64,000 nt of DNA, from positions 92,010,772-92,074,771 of the forward strand of contig NC_088794.1 in NCBI RefSeq assembly GCF_011386835.1. The letters are read 5' to 3'. Positions 54,544-64,000 of the stretch are shown here, piece after piece. Every line of letters begins with the position of its first letter. Position 1 is the stretch's first letter. The translations under genes were made by a program, and so were the position numbers. This DNA comes from Chrysemys picta bellii. Lineage: Eukaryota; Chordata; Testudines; Emydidae. The notes under the pieces were generated by a model. That model ran no database searches. It was given only the letters and a program-made list of their open reading frames with translations, and had not been told where the DNA came from.

Positions 54544-56461
54544 AGGCGTGCCCGAGGACAGTGTACCAACCCAGTTCCCGGATCTATTCCCATGGTTTTT
54601 AAACCGGCTATCCCATTTCTACCGTGCATGGTCCCTTATAACATCAGACCGCTGGGTCCTACGCACGGTACAGGTGGGATACTCCCTCCAGTTCTCCTCC
54701 TTCCTTCCCTCCCTCCCATCCACCTTCCCCGTCCCTCTTCAGGGACCCCTCTCACAAGCAACTCCTTATGCAGGAGGCTCGTTCGCTCCTCGAGTACGTG
54801 TGGTGGAGGAGGTTCCACAGGAGCTAAGGGGAAAGGGGTTTTACTCCCGTTACTTTCTAATCCCCAAGGCAAAGGGGGGTCTTTGACCCATTTTAGATCT
54901 TCGCGGATTCAATAGATTTATGGGCAAACTCTGGTTCTGCATGGTCTCCCTAAGTACTATCATTCCATCGTTAGATCCAGGGGATTCGTACGCTTCCCTC
55001 GACATGAGAGAGACATACTTCCATATCGCCATTCATCCGGCGCACCGATGCTTCCTCCGGTTTGTCGTAAACCAATATCACTACCAGTTCACAGTTCTCC
55101 CGTTCGGCCTGTCCACAGCCCCCTGAGTGTTCACAAAATGCATGGTGGTGGCCTTCCTGCGGAAAAGGCAAATTCGAGTGTACCCGTACCTCGATGACTG
55201 GCTACTGACAGGTCGTTCCAAGGACGAGGTCCAGTCCCATGTGACGATGGTCATGGACACGTTTCACAGACTGGGGCTTCTTCTCAATGTACCCAAATCG
55301 TCAGTCATACCTACCCAAAGGATAGAGTTTATAGGGGCAGTCCTGGACTCGGTACGGGCAAAAGCAAGCCCTCCAGAGCCCAGGTTCCAAGCCATAGAGC
55401 TGATTGTCAAATCAATGCTTCAATATCCCACCACGACAGTCAGGTGTTGCCTGCAGCTAAAAGGGCAAATGGCAGCCTGCACGTACATGGCCAAGCATTC
55501 CCGACTGAGACTCAGGCCCATGCAAGCGTGGCTCGCACTGTCTTACCGTCCATACCAAGACCCCCTGGACCTTGTGGTGATGATCCTGGGACAGGTTCTA
55601 TAATCCCTGCGTTGGTGGCTGGACTGACCCGTGGTCTGTGCAGGGGTCCCCTTCGCCAAGCCCCAACCTTCTCTGACTTTAGTAACAGATGCGACAGATC
55701 TGGGCTGGGGCGCACACTTAGGGGATCTGAGGACACAAGGCTTGTGGTCGAGGGACAAGATACCTCTCCATATCAACCTGAAGGAGCTCAGGGCTGTTCA
55801 TCTGGCCTGCCAAACGTTTCATGCCACTTTGCAAGGTCACAGCGTGACAGTCCTGACCGACAACACCACGGCCACGTTCTATATAAACAAGCAAGGCAGA
55901 GCCCGCTCCTCACCTCTCTGCCGCGAGGCTCTTCTTCTCTGGGACTTCTGTATAGCCCAATCCATTCAGCTTGAAGCATACCTTCCAGAGGTACGGAACG
56001 AGCTGGCAGATCGCCTCAGCAGGTCCTACCATGTGCATGAGTGGTCAATCAGCTTGGACATCATACAGTCAGTCTTCCAAAAGTGGGGTTATCCCCAAGT
56101 AGACCTCTTTGCCAACAAGAGCAACAGACAGTACCTCCAGTTCTGTTCATTCCAAAACCACAGTCCGGGGTCCATTGCTGATGCATTTCTAATACCATGG
56201 GACAAGGGTCTTAAGTATGCCTTTCCTCCTATCCCGCTCATCCACCGGGTCCTCCTTAAAATTCGCAGGGACAGGGCGACGGTAATCATGTTCGCCCCGT
56301 CTTGGTCCCGGCAGCATTGGTACATAACCCTCTTAGAGCTGTCCGTAGACGCCCCGATAGCCCTGCCCCTCCACCTGGGTCTGATCACGCAGGACCACGG
56401 GTGCCTCCTTCACCCGAACCTGGAATCTCTACATTTCATGGCCTGGAAATTCCATGGCTAA
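54488..56461 (+). pseudogene. DIRS B reverse transcriptase and RNase H
   Basis: One frame runs 54488-56461 with only four stops (about 54884, 55124, 55601 and 55622). RT blocks: LRGKGFYSRYFLIPKAKGGL, PILDLRGFNRFMGK, SYASLDMRETYFHIAIHPAH, FTVLPFGLSTAP, YPYLDDWLLTGRSK (about 55181-55222) and PTQRIEFIGAVLDSV. RNase H: LVTDATDLGWGAHLGDLRTQ (Asp), INLKELRAVHLACQTF (Glu), VLTDNTTATFYINKQG (Asp) and EVRNELADRLSRSYHVHEWS (Asp), all active-site positions present. At least two stops (54884 and 55124) sit where the family has Arg, consistent with CGA to TGA changes. Otherwise the frame is well kept. Confidence 0.9.
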
Positions 56462-56711
56462 ATCCCATGGAGAGCCAGTGCTCTCAGTCGATGAGACAAA
56501 TTCTCCTCGGCAGTAGGAAACAATCCCCTAGGGCTACCTACCTGGCGAAATGGAAAAGGTTTTCCTGTTGGTGTGAACCCAAGCGCCTTCAACCGCTCCA
56601 GGCTCCTATCCCAGTTATTTTAGACTACCTCCTACACCTTAAGCAACAGGGTCTATCCCTTTCCTCCATCAGAGTATACCTGGCAGCCATTTCAGCTTTC
56701 CATCCAGGTCC
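56302..56711 (+). pseudogene. DIRS B tyrosine recombinase, N-terminal part only
   Basis: In the +1 frame relative to pol and overlapping its end, ESQCSQSMRQILLGSRKQSP, RATYLAKWKRFSCWCEPKRL and DYLLHLKQQGLSLSSIRVYL form the SAM-like core-binding domain of the recombinase. It breaks after AAISAFHPG, where the CR1 begins. The catalytic domain (Arg, His-x-x-Arg, Tyr) is missing. Confidence 0.8.
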
Positions 56712-57620
56712 CATTAGCCTCCATTTCTTTAAGCATCTTCCTCAGCCTGGCATAGTCTCCCTTGATGCGTTTCAGTGAGAATCTAGCTGTATCATTTGTT
56801 CCCATGTGAAGAAGGACAATCAGTGGACCCTTTCCAGCTCCTATTAAGAACCTCTTCAGCCTCAGGTCAACATCCCATATCTTAGCTCTCGGCAGACAGC
56901 ACATCCTTTTGCTCTCTAGATCAGCTCTGGTGACAGGCTTGTCCGTTCTTCTTAATAGGAAGTCCCCAGTTATAGACCTGACTCTTCCTGGTGTTGGTGC
57001 GATTCTCCAGCCTTTCCCCTTCTGTTCTTTCTGGCTGCAAGTCCTCTTGTCTTTTGTTCTCACGTGGAATTTTCTGCAGTTTTCTATCAGCCAAAGTTCG
57101 GAGGCCCAAGGTATCTCCATTGACTCTTTCCCTCTTTCTGTAGGACTAGCTGCTCTTCTCTTCTTCCTTGCCCTCCTACCTTCTGTTACTGCTTGCTGTG
57201 CCTCATCTTAATTTTCCAACTCAGCAAACCTGTTGCTGAGCTTTATTTCTACTTCACTAGTTGGTCTTTTCCTCTTTCTGGTTCTCATAGTCACATGCTT
57301 CCATGGGCCACTTTCCTCATCCAGTAGTCTATAGTCACAGTTCTGCAGTCTAGCTTGCATCTGCGAGTCTTGAGCTTTCCCTTTTACCTCCTCTCGCCTT
57401 TCCTCCATCATCTGCTTGAATCTTCTTTGCAACTCAACCGTAGTTTCTACCTGCATCTCCAGTCCTTAGACGTTCTCTTCCATCAGTGCTATCAGGTGGC
57501 ACTTCTTACAGACAAACTGCTTTTCAGGTACCTGCTCCAGGATAATGTACATGCTGCAGCTTCCATTTCCAGTCATCTTCACTGTCTCCTATTCCTTGGG
57601 TCACTACCACTGCTGCCTCT
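56712..57620 (-). pseudogene. CR1 ORF1 (esterase domain) on minus, 3' truncated
   Basis: N-terminal to C-terminal: MTGNGSCSMYIILEQV and QFVCKKCHLIAL (CxxC-type, about 57590-57490), a stop, MQVETTVELQRRFKQMMEER (57456) and an acidic/basic coiled segment, then after a frameshift SITGDFLLRRTDKPVTRADL. Here the catalytic Ser of GDSLLRR is Phe. LLHMGTNDTARF follows and keeps the Asn-Asp. The reading ends at GDYARLRKMLKEMEANG, just before the end of the element at 56712. The His block and the rest are absent. Confidence 0.8.
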
Positions 57621-57744
57621 GTAGCTGTTATAGCCTTCCCACCTAAGCTCCTGACAAGGGGTTAAGGAAAAAAAAAACCCTCCACACACAAACCAAAAAC
57701 TGAATACCATATACCCCTCCCCCAAACTTCCCTTACAGATTCTC

Positions 57745-58063
57745 ACTCAAACTGTCCTGTTTCCAGCTCTGTTTGCTGGCTCCTGTGCTGCTGGTTGGCT
57801 GCTTGGCTGCCTTTATAGCCCAACTAATAAGGGAAGCCCTGCATCCTAATCAGGGCTTTGCTGTGATCAAAGACTGCTTCTCTCACAGCACACCACCCCC
57901 CTCTAGTTCTGCAAACTAAAAAAAAAAAACAATATAAAAAACAGCAAGCCAACAACCAAACTCACTCACTGCTCCTAAGGAACAGGGGCTTGCCTCCCTT
58001 CTCCTCCAACCAATCTCCACTCAAACTCCCCAGTTTCCAACTCTGTTTGCTGGCTCCTGTGCC
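57745..58063 (-). promoter_or_regulatory. CR1 5' UTR tandem monomers, minus strand
   Basis: GTTTGCTGGCTCCTGTGC (minus: GCACAGGAGCCAGCAAAC) occurs at 57771-57788 and again at 58045-58062, 274 bp apart. CCTTTATA at 57810-57817 is a minus-strand TATAAAGG, in the same relative place as in the copy at 25321. The monomer length (274) differs from that in the first copy (219). Confidence 0.55.
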
Positions 58064-58075
58064 ACTGCTTCTGTT

Positions 58076-58510
58076 GCTGCTCTGACTCTGAGACCAAATC
58101 CCTGCCTCCTCACCTAGTTCCTACTCCTTGTCCCTGGTTCCTGTTGTTTCACCTTTCTCCCTATTCCTGCTACCACACCTTGTCCCTGCTGCTGTTACGA
58201 CACCTTGTTCCTGGTTCCTCACCCTAACCCCTGTTGCTGACTCCATTTTTGACTACAGTGTGATTTCTGACTCCAACTGTTGCTTACCCCTTGGAATGTC
58301 TTCCAATTCTGACCCTGGCTCTGACCCTGGGTGTGGCTTCCGACTCTGGCTTGACCGTTGGCATAGTTTCAGACTCTGACTCTGGCTTGACCTTAGGGTG
58401 TGACTTCCAACTGAGACCCGAACTCCATCCCGGCTCCGACCAGGCTCAGACTGATAGGTCAGACCACCCCATTATGGGCCCTGATGCCAGTGTACAGTCA
58501 GTGTACAGTT
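58076..58510. repeat. Pyrimidine-rich degenerate tandem repeat
   Basis: Variants of CTCTGACTCTGGCTTGACC and CTGTTGCTGACTCC recur at 30-40 bp intervals from about 58230 to 58440. Upstream, 58130-58220 has CCTTGTCCCTG-type units. The short frames (83 and 73 codons) are not genes. It resembles an internal or LTR-flank repeat of reptile retroelements, but I cannot name it. Confidence 0.4.
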
Positions 58511-60019
58511 AAACTGTAAGGATAGTTCATTAGGGCACAAGTGGCCCTTCACAAAATTTGTCAGTACCAGATGGCATGATTAAATTTCCATAGACCGATC
58601 TTGTTGCCTTTAGACCTTGCATTTCAGGCTGTAATTGAACATGAGTTTTGCCTTTTCCCCTAGGATATTGACTAGCACATCCATTGAACTGGTCTCCTCT
58701 ATTGGTTTTGATGGCATGAAAACCACTTAGTGGAATTATTCTCTTGTAGGCTATTATAGACTATTATTTACTAATAGCAAGATGGTCTACTATCAAGTTT
58801 TGGATGCCCCACTATTTTGCTGCCAGGATTCTGGTAGGAGCCAAGAAACAGAAGGAAACCAGATGGCAGTTGAGTAATATTGGAAAGATCTTTTAAGAAG
58901 TGAAGTTTCCCCTGAAGCAAATAATAGTCCTGCTTTGACATATTGTGCCTAAGCTATGAATATTGGTGGAATAATTAAGCAAATACTTATATTATAATGC
59001 TGATCATTAGAGGCCTCATGCAACTCTCATTAGTTAATGGAAAGGTCCATGTGACTGAGGGATAACTGTCCTGTTTCAAAGGAGAAGCTTTAGAGCAAAT
59101 AAATATTTATAACTTCCCATCAGAGATTTGTCTAATCACCGGCAAGTAAAGAGTTAACCCTGATAGTACAAACTTAGTAAATTCTACCTTAAATGCAGGT
59201 ATTGATCTAACCGATGTTACCGCGTGCTGCCTTTTAACGGTAATAAGAACAAATAAAACTGCGTTCTTAATTTTTAAATTAGCTCACTATTATAGACATT
59301 ACATAAATAGACAGTATAATGAAACTTAATTGCTTGCATGGAGGCCTTGAAAAGTTTGCCAAGCAGTACTACTAGAAGCCACTATGAAAGATGAGGAGAG
59401 GTTGTCCCTTGGGATCCAGAGGGTAGTGCCCTACAGAGAAGCTCAGGCTCCTTAGCTTCTGAGAAATCTCTTGGCTTCTGAGAAGTGGGGAACAATTGTA
59501 CGAACATTAAATAGTTTTGTGAATTGCACAGAATTAAGACCTGTTCTCCCATGTCTGCTGCCTCTTCACTTCTGGTGACATTTACTCCAACACTGCCCCC
59601 TCTATCCATCTCCAAAGTTTTCACTTCCCTGAGCCTTCCCTGTCACCTCCTCTGTTCTTCTGGATACTCCTTCTCTAACCTCACTCCATTTACCACCTTC
59701 CCATTTACATCTGGAAAAGTGCCTGCGTGGTCTTTAAAATATCACTACCATCCATGACCTCTTCAGTTCTCATACACTCTATCTCCTAGCATAGGAACTT
59801 GGATTCCCCTTAAAATGTGCATATCTTAACATATTTGAGTTAGTTTTAAATTTAATCTTAACTCTTCATTTTATGGGTTTATGTGGCTTTTGGGATAATT
59901 GCAACCTTCTTGTAATGTTTTCTCCCCTTAAATTACTGAACTGTATTCTCCGCCGTAACTCCAGTTTAACATGGATTTTACCCAGGAAATTATTTGTTTT
60001 CTGGTGGCTCCCATGATGT
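58511..60019. other. No recognisable feature
   Basis: About 1.5 kb of AT-rich, ordinary sequence. A pyrimidine-rich patch at 59540-59680 has no motif. Confidence 0.35.
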
Positions 60020-60175
60020 GTTCTGCCCTGTGCAAACATAAATGGAAGCAAGATTCCTGCCTCAAAGAGCTTCCTGTCTAAGAGAAGTAAACAAAGGGGA
60101 GAAGAAAGGGGTACAGTATACAAATGAAGTGGGAGATTGGTTCTGACAAGACGTTTTAAAAAATTAGACATATCT
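60020..60175 (+). mobile_element. Possible ancient LINE 3' piece
   Basis: The stretch 'CCTCAAAGAGCTTCCTGTCT' followed by an AAG-rich part resembles an old L2/L3-type 3' end in amniotes. Only one box supports this. Confidence 0.35.
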
Positions 60176-60670
60176 TCAGTTTCTTGTAGTCTGTGAGGGA
60201 GCAGAGAAACTGCTGCCTGGTACAGCAGGGGTTAAAGGAAACCTGCAGCCAATGCCAGGCCTGGAGGGAGGAGAAAAGAAGGGAGATGAGCTCAGTTGGG
60301 GGCTGACAGGTGAGGAGGCAGGAGCTCTTTGCCTGCCTGCCTGAAGGGACTGATCAGCGACCTGCCAACCAGCACAGCCACTGGAGGCAAATATGCCTTC
60401 TCTTGCCAAGGGGAGCCTGCAGATAAGCCCCGGCTGCCGGGCAGTTGGACTAGCAGGGCCACACCCCAAACTAAAGAGTCGGAAGTAACCCAGAGAAACT
60501 GGTCTTGACCCCCCCCCCCCCCCACCCCCCACCCCCCACCCCCCCCCACACACACACACAGGAAGGGAGACCCATCTCCACTGTTTAGGAGTTGAATTAC
60601 ACAGGGCCCTGGCCTAGGACTCTGTGGAGAGGGAAGGCCCCGGGTCCCCACTACCACTCCCTCTGACCAA
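60176..60670. other. GC-rich block, unrecognised, ending in simple repeats
   Basis: A GC-rich segment 60240-60480 with no domain-bearing frame precedes a C/A simple repeat at 60510-60561 of (CCCCCCA)n, then (CA)n. Its composition differs from both sides, so it may be a repeat insertion. No termini were found. Confidence 0.35.
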
Positions 60671-60779
60671 CGATCTAGCCACTAGGCTGCCCAGCCACTG
60701 AAGGCGATATCACATAGGCTCAGTAGAAGTGTGTGTTCCAGAGGCACTTTAAAGCAGAAGTGATAATGCCTTTTGGACC

Positions 60780-61090
60780 AGCTCAGGGAGGGTCGTTCAT
60801 TGCTTAAGGAATGACATGGAAGAAAGCATGGTGATGATTGGGGAGAAAATGGACAAAGAATCACTACCTATCACTAGCTAGATAATCACTAGCTATCTTT
60901 CCATTAGAGCGTGAAGGAGATGTAAAAAGAAACCAGGATGTATAAGAAGTGAGAGAGAGAGGACTAGAGTTATCCAGGACCTTGAAGGCAGAGACCAGAA
61001 GCTTGAACTCGATGGAGTAGAGGAGGAGGAGTTAGGGAAGGGATTTCTGAGATGGATGACATGGTCAGAATAAAGAATATAATCTTAATG
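60780..61090 (+). mobile_element. L3-like ancient LINE fragment
   Basis: The run 'CCTTGAAGGCAGAGACCAGA', AGCTTGAACTCGATG, GATGACATGGTCAGA and AATATAATCTTAATGGC matches, in order, the conserved boxes of the amniote L3 repeat as I know it. This is a very old copy without coding capacity. Confidence 0.5.
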
Positions 61091-62528
61091 GCTCTAGTGT
61101 GATAATGCTTTACAACTAAGCTAGTTGGGGTGTTGTGGTGTACGCTAATGGCTGAGTGCTACTTACACTCAAACTGCTATGTGAGCGCTCTGCAGTGTTG
61201 ATTCAGGTTCAGAGGGGGTAACAGGTTTGTCACTGTGGGGAAAGGAAAGGGAGAGTTTGGCAGTTAATAGCATCTTGGGTGCTTGTTAGAAATGGATGTT
61301 TATATGAATATGTGATTATTGGGTGAAACACTGTAATCAAATTTCACATGCTTTAGGACTGCAAGGCCCCAAGTGTGCTCTCCAGCATGTGCAAAATTGA
61401 AGTAGCTAGGGAGAAGTGGGATGGGTAAACAGTCAAAATGATGCCAGACCACCTTTGCCCTCACTTTAATAATAATAATAATATAATAATAGTAGTTGGT
61501 GAGTGGTCTGCATCACTACATAACCAAGTGTATTGCTTGTCAGGGGTTTGCTTGATTATTGCTGTTGCCGCCTGTCGGGGATCCTGGATATCCTATGCCA
61601 TGCGCTCAGGTAACAGCTGCACCACCAGGATTTGCACTTGGAAATTTTACCTCTTGTCATCCCTCAGTAGGGTCTTTTATTCAAAGGACACTGTCCTGAC
61701 AAGTGAGGAGCTTGCTGAAAAATATGGCAGATGCTCATCAAAGGCCGCTGCAGGAAACCAGTCTCCACAGCTGCACTCCAGACTTGATTAACAACATCTT
61801 ACTTCTTTAATTTCATGTAAACCCAGGGATGAAGTAATTTAGAGTTCCTTCCTGACACCTTCAGACAGTCCCAGAACAACCTATCTCCCGCCAGCCAGCC
61901 TCAACTTTCCCTTCCAACCATCCTCACTCAGTGGCTAGAATTCAAACATACATTGCATGTTGGCTCCTAGCAACTGAAAGGGCCTTTACAGAGACTTAAG
62001 ATGTTACATCACTGTCTCAGTTCCAGTCACAGGTTTTACTTCCATTATACCACCATGCATAAACTAATATTAACTGAACACATTTCCTAACATTCTCCAC
62101 GCAGCCATCATATTCCAGTTGTGTAAGGAGGATGCTGGTAGAGTGGGGTTTTATGTCATTAGGCTGAATGTGGAGAGGATTGTTGAGGCTGACTTTTGTT
62201 ACCATTTTAATTGGTAAAGAAAACTTACATATTGTGTGTGGGTAACTGCACAGTCTGACCCCTCCTTGATCTGCTTGAGAGATGCTCCCTTTAGGTCTCA
62301 GGCCTCTAGCCATCTCCTTTCCATTGGCCGTGACTCACATCCCTCTCCCTCCAGACAAGGAATTTAGGCTTTCAGTCTACCTGCACATCACTTTATCTCA
62401 ACAGGTGTGACCTTAGCTCAGGATCTGCAGTTTTGCACGCTCTCATGGGCCATGAGCATGTCGTACAGGTGACTAACCAGCTTTCACAAAGCACAGTACA
62501 TTTATTTTTCTTTGGTTCTGCTTCTTCA
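61091..62528. other. No recognisable feature apart from an (AAT)n run
   Basis: About 1.4 kb. An AAT simple repeat lies at 61467-61490. The 117-codon frame at 61438-61791 begins inside that run and shows no known domain. Confidence 0.4.
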
Positions 62529-62590
62529 CAGGGCTGGACTAGATGACCTCTCGAGGTCCCTTCCACCTCTACATTTCTATGATTCTATGG
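62529..62590 (+). mobile_element. CR1 LINE extreme 3' end
   Basis: CAGGGCTGGACTAGATGACC then a TCGAGGTCCCTTCCACCTCT box and the tail ATTTCTATGATTCTATG are the CR1 3' terminus in sense orientation. The insertion is only about 60 bp, strongly 5'-truncated. Confidence 0.8.
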
Positions 62591-63520
62591 AAAGCATTAC
62601 AGCAAAAACGTAATTTAAAAAAAAAAAAGGGGGGGGGGTTTATATGCATGCTAAGGCTTACCTGATGTCACCCATTTTCCACCTGGGGACTGTGTTAGGT
62701 TCCAAACTTTTATAGCAGGGTTTGCCCTCCTGGTTATTGTGTCAGTTGTTGGATCAAAATGAGAGCTTCTCAGCCTGTCCAGGCTGGCCCTTTATACCTC
62801 AAGTTCTTCCTTTGTCTCCCTTGCTTCTTGAACCCAGTATGGACCAATGTACTTCTTTGGAATGTTTTACTTGTCCCAGGGTCAGCAGTCATTAACCTCC
62901 ATTGATTTTAGTGCCCATAGGAAGCTTTGTAACTCTTCCCTATGGAGCCAGCCTACAATCCCTGGCTCCACAAATATACAGATAACATTTATAAAGTTGC
63001 TGCAATGTTTTAAAGATATTGCTTTTTTCATAATATCTATCACACTGTGCATCATTTTTATAACTTTGTTACATTTCATAAATATTAAGCATAGGAGAAC
63101 TTCAAGCTTTATCTAAACAACTTCCATATTGACAGCTAGCCACATGCCAGGTTTGAAGTTCTAAAAAGCAACCAATTTTGAGTTCTTAGAGCTTAAAGAA
63201 AATCTGAACAAACCTGCACAACTAAGTGCTATTTTTGTAATTATCTCTCTACAGTTGTAATTATCTCTCTATTTCTTTTTCAGTGATTGGCTTCCCTAGC
63301 TTCCTATGACTGCTATTGGCAAGCTGTCTCTTTATAACTTGGGAACATTTCTAGGTGGGGAACCAGGTCAGGTTATAAAAAGGGCATATAGGGCATGACC
63401 AAAGCCCATTCCGTTGACTTCAGTGGACTTTGGATTTCAGGCCTATAGGCAGATACAGCTCCTAGTCAAACCTACACCCTTATGAAGCCATTGTTAGCTC
63501 CCCGTGTATATTTTCCTGCT
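62591..63520. other. Unrecognised, with an A/G-run and a minus TATA-like box
   Basis: An A-run followed by a G-run lies at 62617-62638. On minus, TATAAAGGGCC (62789-62799) could be a promoter-like box of an antisense LTR, but no boundaries were found. At about 63395-63450 an old inverted box with CGTTGACTTCAGTGGACTTT resembles a common amniote ancient repeat. Confidence 0.3.
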
Positions 63521-63870
63521 CATGTTTCATAGGCTTCAAGGCCAGAAGGGACAATTGTGATCATCCAGTCTGACCTTTTGTATAACATAGGCCATAGAAT
63601 TTTCCCCAAATAATTTCCTAGAGCATATCTTTTAGAAAAACATCCAGTCTTGATTTAAAAATTGTCAGTGATGGAGAATCTACCACGACCCTTCGTAAAT
63701 TGTTCCAATAGTTAATTACCTTCACTGTCATAAATTTCTGCCTTACTTCCAGTCTGAATTTGTCTAGCTTCAACTTTCAGCCATTGGATCATGATTTTGT
63801 GCTGTGTGCTCTATCTTCCTTCTTTTTACCTTGCCCTTTTGTTATTAGTTTTGATCTTTAGTCTCTATGA
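63521..63870 (-). mobile_element. CR1-like LINE 3' fragment
   Basis: TTTCATAGGCTTCAAGGCCA followed by a GTGATCATCCAGTCTGACC box is a CR1-type 3' end in antisense. Further antisense similarity to the ORF2 tail region continues to about 63850, with no frame preserved. Confidence 0.65.
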
Positions 63871-64000
63871 TTTCCATCTTAAAAGTGACCTGTGAAGGAC
63901 TTCTTTTTTAAAATTGGACTTGTCTTTTGGTTTCTGAATAACTGTTTTTCTTTTCTTTTCGCCTTTAAAGTATCAGTATTGGTCTTCTCTTTAGTCCTCC

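Larger units (their letters stand above)
51825..56711 (+). mobile_element. DIRS retrotransposon B, 3' truncated
   Basis: Starts with TCTTTGAGTGATTGTTCACG at about 51826, then a 5' UTR, gag (52158-54543), an RT and RNase H frame (54488-56461) and an overlapping recombinase frame (56302-56700). The overlap of the pol and recombinase frames is a known DIRS feature. It joins DIRS A head to tail at about 51825 and breaks in the recombinase N-terminus at about 56705-56712, where a minus-strand CR1 begins. It is the most complete of the three DIRS copies here. Confidence 0.85.
56712..58075 (-). mobile_element. CR1 LINE, 5' half on minus strand
   Basis: Reading left from 58075 on minus: a 5' UTR with two monomer starts (58063 and 57789), an ORF1 start region (about 57620-57457) and ORF1 with the esterase (57456-56712). 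The element stops inside ORF1 at a junction with the DIRS B recombinase. It has its 5' end and lacks its 3' end, the reverse of ordinary LINE truncation. It is related to the CR1 at 25140-28712 but distinct in sequence. Confidence 0.8.

Noticed and set aside
61438..61791. Frame of 117 codons, considered as a host exon
   Set aside because: It begins in an AAT simple repeat, has no recognisable domain, and no convincing splice-site context could be tied to a gene.

Overview
The window looks like a gene-free stretch of vertebrate nuclear DNA, most likely from a turtle (Testudines). A crocodilian is the main alternative. I draw this from the repeat mix. There are CR1 LINEs with the amniote 3' end, ORF1 esterase and ORF2. 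There are DIRS tyrosine-recombinase retrotransposons, many small hAT elements with 8-bp target duplications, and PIF/Harbinger elements with the GTCTACACTGG-type terminus. No host exon, tRNA, rRNA or CpG-island promoter could be recognised. All protein-like signals belong to transposable elements, and all but short stretches are broken.

Layout, left to right. 1-3650: a minus-strand CR1 relic split by a 794-bp hAT element (326-1119), then an ancient plus-strand LINE. 3651-13400: mostly unrecognised AT-rich DNA with three hAT-type pieces (6737-6951, 8212-8336, about 10900-11085). 13403-17482: a Harbinger element with both terminal inverted repeats, a plus-strand DDE transposase relic and a minus-strand Myb/SANT-like partner. 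19326-19743: another hAT element. 21140-24712: an old DIRS copy (C) invaded by a CR1 and a hAT element. 25140-28712: a CR1 with 5' UTR, ORF1 and endonuclease but no reverse transcriptase. 29248-29467: a near-perfect inverted repeat with 13-bp target duplications. 30190-34590: a complex hAT (ZBED-like) assembly with inverted arms, itself invaded by CR1 and small elements. 34775-41123: a run of hAT and Harbinger MITEs, a CR1 fragment and a G-rich minisatellite. 41287-41450: a perfect 164-bp palindrome. 43064-43842: a hAT element with a perfect 8-bp duplication. 45700-46000: an SGNH-hydrolase fragment of the kind carried by Ngaro-type elements. 47166-56711: two head-to-tail DIRS copies (A and B), the first carrying a 1.2-kb LTR-like insert with an 84-bp tandem repeat. 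56712-58075: a minus-strand CR1 5' half abutting the DIRS recombinase. 58076-64000: mostly unrecognised, with L3-like and CR1 fragments.

The elements do not work together as a pathway. They form layers of nested insertions whose order can be read from target duplications and interrupted reading frames. The best candidates for a second look are the two palindromes, the inverted hAT assembly, the 47.4-48.65 kb insert inside DIRS A, the CR1 5' UTR monomers, and the DIRS/CR1 junction at 56.7 kb. Family names are from memory of motifs and termini, and no database search was possible.
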